Positions 1 through 6,519 of a DNA stretch of 9,197 nucleotides are shown one piece after another (position 1 is the first letter of the stretch; each line of letters starts with the position of its first letter). The notes beneath the pieces are model-generated. The model ran no database searches. It saw only the letters and a program-made list of their open reading frames with translations, and was not told the origin of the DNA. Source of the stretch: Actinomycetota bacterium (GTDB taxonomy: Bacteria > Actinomycetota > Actinomycetes > Nanopelagicales > Nanopelagicaceae); the NCBI GenBank assembly GCA_947488645.1, contig CANLAC010000043.1, positions 1 to 9,197 on the forward strand, given 5' to 3'. The translations under genes were made by a program, and so were the position numbers.

Positions 1-356
1 TCAGTCTTTAGGGCATGTGCAACATAATCTGGATCAGTTGAATCTAGAACGAAAAGTTTCTTTGAAAATGTTTGTGCAATTACTTCTGGTCCAAGCGAAG
101 ACCCGCCCATTCCACACAAAATAACTGAACTCTTATCGCGATGCTTTGCAGCCAAAGCATCAAATTGTGGAAGAAGCTCACGAGATGATTCAGGCAGGTC
201 AATCCAATTCAAACGAACTGAGGCTTCAGCTTGCGCATCTGGTCCCCAAATAGTCGAATCTTTCTGTTTAAGGCGTTCGTGGAAAGCCTGGAGCGCTTTG
301 TAGTGGGCCGAAGATCGGTCAATTTTTGAAAGGGAAGAACCTTTGATTGAAATCAT
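1..356 (-). CDS. pgi: Glucose-6-phosphate isomerase, N-terminal part (truncated by window edge)
   Basis: This gene starts at ATG 356-354 and runs off the left edge, giving 118 complete codons without a stop. The visible protein has a polar N-terminal region followed by a sugar-phosphate-binding signature, GMGGSSLGPEV at residues 82-92, and then a strand reading LFVLDSTDP (101-109). This is the start of the first SIS domain as seen in phosphoglucose isomerases, which interconvert glucose 6-phosphate and fructose 6-phosphate in the cytoplasm. The ATG overlaps the tal stop as ATGA, and no strong ribosome site is next to it, so translation is probably coupled to tal. The closest relatives I can recall are the isomerase halves of bifunctional transaldolase/phosphoglucose isomerases, not the E. 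coli-type Pgi. The catalytic Glu and His would lie outside the window, so activity cannot be judged. Another SIS-domain sugar isomerase is a less likely alternative. Confidence 0.85.
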   Translation of the reverse strand, partial: MISIKGSSLSKIDRSSAHYKALQAFHERLKQKDSTIWGPDAQAEASVRLNWIDLPESSRELLPQFDALAAKHRDKSSVILCGMGGSSLGPEVIAQTFSKKLFVLDSTDPDYVAHALKT

Positions 357-1438
357 TGTTGTTGGGCAGCCTTTACATTCTCTAGTAATTCATCCCAAGC
401 TTGGGCAAACTTTTTCACACCATCGATCTCTAAATCGGTAGTTATTTGATCTAGAGAGATACCAAGTGCAGACAAACCCTTGAGAACATTGACCGCTTCT
501 ACATAGTTTCCAGAAATCGTATTTCCTCGTACGACACCATGATCAATCAGAGCATCTAGGGTTGATTGAGGCATGGTGTTAACAGTCTCTGGTGCAATCA
601 ATTCAACAACGTATAGCGTGTCAGGATAGGCAGGATCTTTCACGCCCGTTGAAGCCCATAGAGGTCGTTGCTTATTTGATCCCTTGGATGACAAGGCACT
701 CCAACGGTCGGAGCCAAACTTTTCTTCAAACAGTTGATACGCCAAATGTGCATTTGCAATTGCAGCCTTACCCAAAAGCACTTCAGCTTCAGGTGTCGCA
801 TTCTTCTTAAGCAAGCCATCAACAGTTGAATCGATGCGACTTACAAAAAAGGAAGCAACAGAGTGGACCTGTGAAGGATTCTCACACTGCTCTAAACCCT
901 TCATGAAGGCATCGATAACTTGTCCGTAACGTTTGACAGAAAAAATGAGCGTCACATTCACGCTGATACCAGCAGCGATGAGTGCTGTGATTGCGGGCAA
1001 CCCTTCGATTGTTGCGGGGACTTTAATCATTACATTGGGACGATCAACAATTGCCCAGAGTTCTTTGCCAGCAGCGATTGTGCCGTCAGTATCTCTTGCA
1101 AGACGTGGATCAACTTCAATACTGACGCGGCCATCAAAACCTTTGCTACTTGAAAAAATTGGCGCGAATAGATCGCATGCTTGGCGCACATCATCAGTAG
1201 TAAGTTTCTTTACAACATCATCGACAGTTGCACCTTTCATGGCAGCAATATCTGCGCTGTATTCGGCTGCGCCGCTTATGGCGCTACTGAAAATACTGGG
1301 ATTAGTCGTGACCCCAACAACACCACTGTTTGCAATTCTTGAGGGCAATGAGTGAGCATCTGTTCCAGTGATTTTTGCCCGTGATAGATCATCTAACCAA
1401 ATAGATGTTCCAGCCTTTGCTACATCGTGAACGCTCAT
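353..1438 (-). CDS. tal: Transaldolase
   Basis: This encodes a 361-residue cytoplasmic transaldolase, which moves a dihydroxyacetone unit between sedoheptulose 7-phosphate and glyceraldehyde 3-phosphate in the non-oxidative pentose-phosphate pathway. The (beta/alpha)8 barrel signatures are present: WLDDLSR at 14-20 (Asp17 is the likely catalytic acid), GVTTNPSIF at 42-50 (Asn46), SIEVDPRLA at 106-114 (Glu108), and MIKVPAT at 137-143, where Lys139 is the Schiff-base lysine. NVTLIFSVKRY (161-171) and the ASFFVSRIDSTVD stretch near 190-205 also fit the family. The length matches the longer actinobacterial and cyanobacterial type (about 360-390 residues) and exceeds the roughly 315 residues of E. 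coli TalB. The start ATG 1438-1436 overlaps the tkt stop as ATGA, with a purine-rich AAGAAAG just upstream inside tkt. The stop overlaps the pgi start in the same way. The gene is intact. Confidence 0.97.
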   Translation of the reverse strand: MSVHDVAKAGTSIWLDDLSRAKITGTDAHSLPSRIANSGVVGVTTNPSIFSSAISGAAEYSADIAAMKGATVDDVVKKLTTDDVRQACDLFAPIFSSSKGFDGRVSIEVDPRLARDTDGTIAAGKELWAIVDRPNVMIKVPATIEGLPAITALIAAGISVNVTLIFSVKRYGQVIDAFMKGLEQCENPSQVHSVASFFVSRIDSTVDGLLKKNATPEAEVLLGKAAIANAHLAYQLFEEKFGSDRWSALSSKGSNKQRPLWASTGVKDPAYPDTLYVVELIAPETVNTMPQSTLDALIDHGVVRGNTISGNYVEAVNVLKGLSALGISLDQITTDLEIDGVKKFAQAWDELLENVKAAQQQ

Positions 1439-3480
1439 TTGATTGCTTTCTTAACCTGAGCAACAACGTTTTCAACCGAGAATCCAAACTCCTTAAACAA
1501 CCGCTTGGCATCTGCTGATGCGCCGTAATGTTCTAGCGAGATTGCAACGCCGCTATCGCCAATTAACTCGCGCCAGCCTTGTGCGATGCCGACCTCAATA
1601 CTGATTTTCACAACATTAGGGGATAGCACTGAAGTCTTATAAGCCTGATCCTGTTCGGCAAACCACTCAAGACATGGCGCACTTACAACTCGAACATTGA
1701 TGCCTTCTGCAGCTAGAGCGGTTTGTGCATCAATTGCCAATGACACTTCAGAGCCTGTTGCAATCAAGATTGCTTGAGGGTTTGCAACATCTTTCAAGAT
1801 GTAGGCACCCTTTGCTACACCAGTTGCTGGCGCACAGATTGTGCGATCAAATACCGGCAGATTTTGGCGAGAGAGCAGGATTCCTGCGGCTCGTCCGCGA
1901 GTGATGATCTGCTTCCAAGCCTCTGCTACTTCGTTGGCATCTCCCGGGCGAATGACATCTAGTCCAGGAATGGCGCGAAGGGCCGCAAAGTGCTCAATCG
2001 GTTGGTGAGTCGGTCCATCTTCGCCCACACCAATCGAATCATGTGTCCATACATAAGTAGAGGCGATGTTCATCAACGCTGCAAGTCGCACAGCAGGACG
2101 CATGTAATCGCTAAAGACAGCAAATGTTCCACCAAAAGATCTGGTTAAACCATGGAGTGCGATTCCATTAAGAATTGAACCCATTGCATGCTCGCGAATA
2201 CCAAAGTGAATTATGCGTCCATATGGATCAGCACCCGAAATAGAAGATGATGTCGGCAGGAATGAACCTGACCCCTTAATGCTGGTGTTATTTGAACCAG
2301 CTAAGTCAGCAGACCCTCCCCAAAACTCTGGCAACTTTGCCGCGATTGCATTGATTACTTCACCAGAGGCAGCACGCGTTGCAACTTCTTTGTCAGGTGC
2401 AAATACTGGAATGTCAGCATCCCAACCGGCAGGCAAGCCTTTAACACGTAATCTTTCAAGAAGCGCGGCCTTTTCAGGATTAGCTGATTTCCATGTTGCA
2501 AACTTTGCATCCCATGTGGCACGAGCTGATGCGCCGCGATCCTTAACAAGTCGTGCATGTGCCAAAACATCTGCAGGCATTGCGAAATCTTCATCAGGAT
2601 TTAAACCAAGTGCAATCTTGGTTGCTTTAATTTCATCTACGCCAAGTGCTGACCCATGAGAGCCAGCTGTTCCTTGTGCTTTGGGAGCAGGCCAAGCAAT
2701 GACTGAATGCATGCGAATTAGTGTTGGCTTAGAAGTTTCCTTCTTTGCAGCAACCATGGCGGCATCAAGTGAGACTAGGTCAATATTTCCTGTGGCAAGT
2801 GCTGCAACTTCGATAACATGCCATCCGTAGGCGCGGTATCTGGCTGCAACATCTTCGGTGAAGGCGTTGTGAGTGTCACCTTCAATTGAAATTCTGTTGT
2901 CATCATAAATAATGTTTAAGTTGCCAAGCTCTTGAGTGCCAGCAAGGGAAGAAGCTTCAGCACTTACGCCTTCTTGCAAGTCACCATCAGAACAAATAAC
3001 CCAAATAGAGTGATCAAAGAGTGAAGTATTTGCCGGTGCTGTTGGATCAAGTAAACCGCGCTCATAACGAGCAGCCATTGCCATACCAACTGCAGTTGCA
3101 ACACCTTGGCCTAGTGGACCAGTAGTCATTTCTACACCTGCAGTGTGACCGTATTCAGGGTGACCCGGAGTTAGAGATCCCCATGTTCTAAAGCTTTGAA
3201 GATCCTTCATTTCAAGGCCATAGCCACTTAAAAAGAGTTGCACGTAGAGGGTTAGCGAAGAGTGACCGCAGGAGAGAATGAATCTGTCGCGACCTAACCA
3301 CTGTGGATCTGATGGATCGTGAACTAAGTGGCGTTGGAAAAGTGAGTATGCGACAGGTGCCAGGGACATCGCAGTACCTGGGTGACCATTACCAACTTTT
3401 TGAACTGCATCAGCAGATAGGGCGCGCGCATAGGCAACAGCACGATCATCTAATTCAGTCCAACCGGTTAGTGCGCTCAT
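1435..3480 (-). CDS. tkt: Transketolase
   Basis: This 681-residue enzyme transfers two-carbon ketol units between sugar phosphates using thiamine diphosphate (ThDP) and a divalent metal; it links glycolysis with pentose phosphates. The N-terminal ThDP-binding domain spans about residues 10-335. It contains GNGHPGTAM (30-38, substrate/ThDP His33), GPLGQG (121-126) and SDGDLQEG (164-171), followed by Asn195 in the DDNRIS segment. The central pyrimidine-binding domain (about 360-530) contains DLAGSNNT (392-399) and FGIREHAMG, where Glu430 is the conserved residue that activates the cofactor. A C-terminal transketolase domain completes the protein, and its length is usual for the family. Three bases separate the ctaA stop (TAA) from this ATG, so the likely ribosome site GGATAAGAG overlaps the last codons of ctaA. 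The stop overlaps tal as ATGA. Both junctions imply co-translation. I see no truncation or missing catalytic motif. Confidence 0.98.
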   Translation of the reverse strand: MSALTGWTELDDRAVAYARALSADAVQKVGNGHPGTAMSLAPVAYSLFQRHLVHDPSDPQWLGRDRFILSCGHSSLTLYVQLFLSGYGLEMKDLQSFRTWGSLTPGHPEYGHTAGVEMTTGPLGQGVATAVGMAMAARYERGLLDPTAPANTSLFDHSIWVICSDGDLQEGVSAEASSLAGTQELGNLNIIYDDNRISIEGDTHNAFTEDVAARYRAYGWHVIEVAALATGNIDLVSLDAAMVAAKKETSKPTLIRMHSVIAWPAPKAQGTAGSHGSALGVDEIKATKIALGLNPDEDFAMPADVLAHARLVKDRGASARATWDAKFATWKSANPEKAALLERLRVKGLPAGWDADIPVFAPDKEVATRAASGEVINAIAAKLPEFWGGSADLAGSNNTSIKGSGSFLPTSSSISGADPYGRIIHFGIREHAMGSILNGIALHGLTRSFGGTFAVFSDYMRPAVRLAALMNIASTYVWTHDSIGVGEDGPTHQPIEHFAALRAIPGLDVIRPGDANEVAEAWKQIITRGRAAGILLSRQNLPVFDRTICAPATGVAKGAYILKDVANPQAILIATGSEVSLAIDAQTALAAEGINVRVVSAPCLEWFAEQDQAYKTSVLSPNVVKISIEVGIAQGWRELIGDSGVAISLEHYGASADAKRLFKEFGFSVENVVAQVKKAIK

Positions 3481-3483
3481 CTC

Positions 3484-4359
3484 TTATCCATTCTGTGTGA
3501 TTACTGACAGTCGGATTCGCCACGCTGCGATCCATACCAAAGTTGCTCCCAGTAAGTGAGCAGCAACTAAAATTTCAGGAATACCGGTGAAGTATTGAAT
3601 ATAGCCAATTCCACCTTGAGCAAGTGCAATTAATGCAAAAACCTTGATTGCTTTCTTGCTGTGGGCACTAGTTCCTTGCGCAACATAAAAAGCAAATGTG
3701 ACTCCCAGTAGAAAGATAACAGCATCGGCATGGAGCCAAGCGACGGTACGAATGTCAAAATCAAATCGTTTCGCTTGCGCATCTCCGGCATGTGGACCTG
3801 ATCCCGTAACTATTGTTCCCAGAATAATTACAACAAAAGAAGTGACTATGTGCACCCAGGAAATCTTTGAGGTAAGAGATGTGGGTTTCACAAAAACAAC
3901 AGGTGTATATCTTCGGGAGTACAACGAGGTAGCTCCGGCTATGAGAATGATTGAGAGCAGCAGATGTCCAGCAACAGGGATAGGGTTCAAATCAGTTAAC
4001 ACAGTGATCCCGCCAAGAATTCCTTGACCAAAGATTCCTAGGAATTGTCCTACTGCCAGTAAGCGTAAATCTTTCCGCTTACTCTTTAAAACTGCGATAA
4101 TGACTGCAGCCGATGCAATCACTAATACAAAAGTCAGTAATCGATTTCCAAACTCGATCCAAACATTGAGTTGTGGTTCGGCTTGATGGGGGACCGGGGT
4201 ATAAGAACCTGGTGTGCATTCGGGCCAAGTGGGACATCCCAAACCAGAGCCCGTTAACCGAACAGCTCCGCCGGTAACGACCAGGGCGGCTTGCAAGAAA
4301 AGTAGTAGACCTGTGGCCGGAGCCAAAACCCTTGTTGCTACTTCTGAGGCCTTGGACAT
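3484..4359 (-). CDS. ctaA: Heme A synthase (COX15/CtaA family)
   Basis: This encodes a 291-residue membrane protein that oxidises the C8 methyl of heme O to the formyl group of heme A, a cofactor of aa3-type cytochrome oxidase. About eight hydrophobic segments are visible (near 12-33, 70-91, 100-121, 127-147, 168-188, 206-228, 237-257 and 262-283). The first extracytoplasmic loop carries TGGAVRLTGSGLGCPTWPEC, whose Cys42 and Cys48 match the family's redox-active pair. Glu69 lies in IEFGNR. Likely heme-ligand histidines are His132 (AGHLLLS), His210 (WLHADA) and His268 (AAHLLGA). GTIVTGSGPHAGD (181-193) is another family motif. The position where Bacillus CtaA has its first ligand histidine reads Asn72. 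The gene is the first of the minus-strand run, divergent from sufR. No strong ribosome site precedes the ATG, only AGG-containing stretches. The farnesyltransferase gene ctaB, often nearby in actinobacteria, is not in the window. Confidence 0.93.
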   Translation of the reverse strand: MSKASEVATRVLAPATGLLLFLQAALVVTGGAVRLTGSGLGCPTWPECTPGSYTPVPHQAEPQLNVWIEFGNRLLTFVLVIASAAVIIAVLKSKRKDLRLLAVGQFLGIFGQGILGGITVLTDLNPIPVAGHLLLSIILIAGATSLYSRRYTPVVFVKPTSLTSKISWVHIVTSFVVIILGTIVTGSGPHAGDAQAKRFDFDIRTVAWLHADAVIFLLGVTFAFYVAQGTSAHSKKAIKVFALIALAQGGIGYIQYFTGIPEILVAAHLLGATLVWIAAWRIRLSVITQNG

Positions 4360-4379
4360 GGCCTAAGCCTATGACCCTT

Positions 4380-4406
4380 GAGCCACGCGGGGCTCTCGAG
4401 TGGCTC
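4380..4406 (-). repeat. Inverted repeat in the presumed ctaA leader
   Basis: GAGCCAC at 4380-4386 and GTGGCTC at 4400-4406 are perfect 7-base complements separated by 13 bases. A nested alternative pairs GAGCC (4380-4384) with GGCTC (4391-4395), and CTCGAG (4395-4400) is itself a palindrome. If ctaA transcription begins upstream of it, this would form a GC-rich hairpin about 20 bases before the ctaA start codon. No T-run follows on either strand, so it does not look like an intrinsic terminator. Its function is unknown; chance is possible for a 7-base stem. Confidence 0.4.
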
Positions 4407-4408
4407 TC

Positions 4409-4427
4409 TGTGTCGAATTACGACACA
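4409..4427. promoter_or_regulatory. Perfect 7-base-arm dyad, candidate SufR operator
   Basis: The sequence TGTGTCGAATTACGACACA has perfect 7-base inverted arms around the 5-base spacer AATTA, in which the A and T flanking the centre also pair. Its outer TGTG/CACA half-sites resemble the ACAC/TGTG-type elements I recall being reported for actinobacterial SufR. It lies 15 bases before the likely sufR start, where a bound repressor would block transcription of sufR and possibly ctaA. That SufR binds here is inference. Confidence 0.6.
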
Positions 4428-4438
4428 ATACTGTTGTG
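4424..4438. promoter_or_regulatory. Second dyad overlapping the first, candidate operator at the sufR start
   Basis: CACAATACTGTTGTG has perfect 5-base arms (CACAA, TTGTG) around a 5-base spacer. It shares its left CACA with the right arm of the preceding dyad, so three TGTG/CACA half-sites follow one another at 4409-4412, 4424-4427 and 4435-4438. It ends three bases before the likely sufR ATG and covers the possible -10 element AATACT. Binding of two overlapping dimers, or alternative binding, would be a way to set repression strength; this is inference. Confidence 0.5.
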
Positions 4439-4441
4439 AAA

Positions 4442-5113
4442 ATGACCGGTGCCAATCCAGCAGGGGACGATGCTCGTACCCGCGACCTAGTGGCCCGCTC
4501 AATTCTAGAAAATGGACCGTCAACCGCTGCCGTTCTAGGTGAGCGCTTAGGGCTAACCGCCGCAGGAATTAGACGACACCTCGATCTTTTGGTTGCAGAT
4601 GGCGTTGTGGAAGCGCGTGATCCACGTTCTTCATCTATTCGTGGTCGTGGTCGACCTTCAAAAGTTTTTATCATGTCAGATCAAGGCCGCGAGAAGTTCG
4701 AGCATTCATATGACGACTTAGCTGTTGCGGCTTTGAAATTTATGTCAGCTCAGTCTGGTGCACATTTAGTGGATGCTTTCGCACAATCTCGCGCCGATGA
4801 CATTGAACGCCAAGCACAAAAGTTTATTTCAAAGAGCACAGGCAAAGTCGATGCGCTCGCAGATTTCTTAACTGATCAGGGTTATGCGGCAAGTGTTCAT
4901 GACAAGCCAATGGGACAAGAGCTGTGCCAACACCACTGCCCAATTGCTCATGTCGCTTCTGAATTCCCGCAACTGTGTGAAGCCGAGACGGAAGCACTCT
5001 CAAAAATACTAGGAACCCATGTTCAACGTTTGGCGACAATCGCACACGGCGATGGCGTCTGCACAACTTTTATCCCAAAGACACACACTACAACCCGAAA
5101 GGTACGTGCATGA
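4442..5113 (+). CDS. sufR: SufR-type Fe-S sensing transcriptional repressor
   Basis: This 223-residue protein has an N-terminal winged-helix DNA-binding domain: ARSILENGPSTAAVLGERLG, then LTAAGIRRHLDLLVADGVVE as the recognition region, and a wing containing RGRGRPSKVF. The C-terminal region carries Cys162 and Cys166 (LCQHHCP), Cys179 (FPQLCEAE) and Cys207 (GDGVCTTFIP). This is the cysteine-rich motif with which SufR-family proteins bind a Fe-S cluster; holding the cluster controls DNA binding and so suf expression. The position directly before sufB, with an ATGA overlap, and the dyads upstream fit autoregulation. The start is uncertain. ATG 4442 is preferred because it leaves the dyads non-coding; GTG 4436 is a close alternative, and GTG 4400 would place both dyads inside the gene. 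No Shine-Dalgarno sequence precedes 4442 or 4436, so the mRNA may be leaderless. Confidence 0.92.
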   Translation: MTGANPAGDDARTRDLVARSILENGPSTAAVLGERLGLTAAGIRRHLDLLVADGVVEARDPRSSSIRGRGRPSKVFIMSDQGREKFEHSYDDLAVAALKFMSAQSGAHLVDAFAQSRADDIERQAQKFISKSTGKVDALADFLTDQGYAASVHDKPMGQELCQHHCPIAHVASEFPQLCEAETEALSKILGTHVQRLATIAHGDGVCTTFIPKTHTTTRKVRA

Positions 5114-6519
5114 CTACAGCACATCCAGAACTAGATGGACTTGGCAACTACGAATACGGTTGGTCAGATAAGAGCTCAGCTGGCGATAACGCTAAGCGCG
5201 GCATCAATGAGGATGTTGTTCGCGACATCTCCTCAAAGAAATCTGAGCCACAGTGGATGCTAGATATGCGCCTCAAGGGTTTGGATCTTTTTGGTAAGAA
5301 GCCAATGCCAAACTGGGGATCAGATCTTTCAGGAATCTTTTTTGACACCATCAAATACTTTGTTCGGTCAACTGAAAAGCAAGCAACCACGTGGGATGAC
5401 TTGCCAGATGAAATTAAGAATACCTACGACCGTCTTGGTATTCCAGAGGCTGAAAAGCAGCGCCTAGTGTCAGGTGTTGCCGCTCAGTACGAATCTGAGG
5501 TTGTTTATCACTCAATCCGTGAGGATCTAGAGGCACAAGGTGTGATTTTCCTTGATACAGATAGCGCCCTCAAGCAGCACCCAGAGTTATTCAAAGAGTA
5601 CTTCGGAACAGTTATTCCAGTTGGAGATAACAAGTTTGCAGCACTCAATACCGCTGCGTGGTCTGGTGGATCATTTATCTATGTACCAAAGGGTGTACAT
5701 GTTGATATTCCATTGCAGGCTTACTTCCGTATCAATACTGAAAACATGGGTCAGTTCGAGCGCACATTGATTATCGCTGACGAAGATTCATACATTCACT
5801 ACGTAGAAGGTTGCACAGCACCGATCTACAAGTCTGATTCTTTGCACTCAGCTGTTGTTGAAATCATTGTGAAGAAGGGTGCACGCGTTCGCTATACCAC
5901 GATTCAAAACTGGTCTAACAATGTTTACAACCTTGTTACAAAGCGTGCAACATGTGCTGAAGGTGCAACCATGGAGTGGGTCGATGGAAATATCGGTTCA
6001 AAGGTAACCATGAAGTACCCAGCTATATTCTTAATGGGACCACATGCAAAGGGTGAGACGTTGTCACTTGCTTTTGCAGGTGAAGGACAACATCAAGATT
6101 CTGGTGCCAAGATGGTTCACGCAGCTCCATACACATCATCTTCTGTTATCTCTAAATCAGTTGCTAGAAATGGTGGTCGTACTTCATACCGTGGTCTTGT
6201 ACAGGTACAAGAAGGTGCCCACCACTCTGCAAGCACAGTTAAGTGCGATGCACTATTAGTCGACACAATTTCTCGTTCAGACACATATCCCTACGTTGAT
6301 ATTCGTGAAGATGATGTGTCAATGGGTCACGAAGCAACAGTGTCAAAGATCAGCGATGATCAGTTGTTCTACTTGATGTCACGTGGTCTAAATGAAGATG
6401 AAGCTATGGCAATGATTGTTCGTGGATTTATCGAACCAATCGCACGCGAACTTCCAATGGAGTACGCACTAGAGCTCAATCGTCTTATTGAACTTCAGAT
6501 GGAAGGTGCTGTCGGTTAA
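5110..6519 (+). CDS. sufB: Fe-S cluster assembly scaffold protein SufB
   Basis: This encodes a 469-residue cytoplasmic SufB, the scaffold subunit of the SufBCD complex on which Fe-S clusters are built. The N-terminal helical part (about 1-150) leads into the parallel beta-helix core, with typical stretches SGGSFIYVPKGVHVDIPLQAYFRIN, QFERTLIIADEDSYIHYVEGC and the C-terminal DDQLFYLMSRGL helix region that contacts SufC. Cys379 (TVKCDALLVD) lies where E. coli SufB has its scaffold cysteine Cys405, and His407-Glu408 (MGHEAT) correspond to the nearby cluster-binding residues. Cys235 (EGCTAP) matches the position linked with sulfur entry (Cys254 in E. coli). The length is usual (about 470-495). The ATG overlaps the sufR stop as ATGA, with GAAAGG a few bases upstream as ribosome site. 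The stop TAA shares its last A with the sufD start. The gene is intact. Confidence 0.98.
   Translation: MTTAHPELDGLGNYEYGWSDKSSAGDNAKRGINEDVVRDISSKKSEPQWMLDMRLKGLDLFGKKPMPNWGSDLSGIFFDTIKYFVRSTEKQATTWDDLPDEIKNTYDRLGIPEAEKQRLVSGVAAQYESEVVYHSIREDLEAQGVIFLDTDSALKQHPELFKEYFGTVIPVGDNKFAALNTAAWSGGSFIYVPKGVHVDIPLQAYFRINTENMGQFERTLIIADEDSYIHYVEGCTAPIYKSDSLHSAVVEIIVKKGARVRYTTIQNWSNNVYNLVTKRATCAEGATMEWVDGNIGSKVTMKYPAIFLMGPHAKGETLSLAFAGEGQHQDSGAKMVHAAPYTSSSVISKSVARNGGRTSYRGLVQVQEGAHHSASTVKCDALLVDTISRSDTYPYVDIREDDVSMGHEATVSKISDDQLFYLMSRGLNEDEAMAMIVRGFIEPIARELPMEYALELNRLIELQMEGAVG

Larger units (their letters stand above)
4360..4441. promoter_or_regulatory. Divergent ctaA/sufR control region
   Basis: These 82 bases separate the divergent ctaA and sufR starts and must hold the promoters of both gene runs, because all other junctions in the window are only a few bases or overlapping. 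I could not assign convincing -35/-10 pairs. On the plus strand, AATACT at 4427-4432 is a possible -10 element that would place transcription starts at or very near the sufR start codon. On the minus strand, TTCACA (4441-4436) resembles a -35 element, but no good -10 follows at the usual spacing. Three inverted repeats fill most of the interval and are listed separately. Confidence 0.75.

Noticed and set aside
933..1355. 140-codon open frame on the plus strand within tal
   Set aside because: It lies wholly opposite a well-conserved transaldolase, has no recognisable domain, and is best explained as a shadow of the real gene.
2213..2659. 148-codon open frame on the plus strand within tkt
   Set aside because: It is entirely antisense to conserved transketolase sequence, with low-complexity Ala/Ser-rich translation and no family motif.
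4400..4441. Longer sufR reading starting at GTG 4400 (14 extra residues)
   Set aside because: It would put both operator-like dyads inside the coding region, has no ribosome site, and the extra residues resemble no part of the family; ATG 4442 or GTG 4436 fits better.
4369..4674. 101-codon minus-strand open frame across the ctaA/sufR gap into sufR
   Set aside because: Its Arg/Ser-rich translation is the reverse of the SufR DNA-binding domain and covers the control region; no motif supports it.
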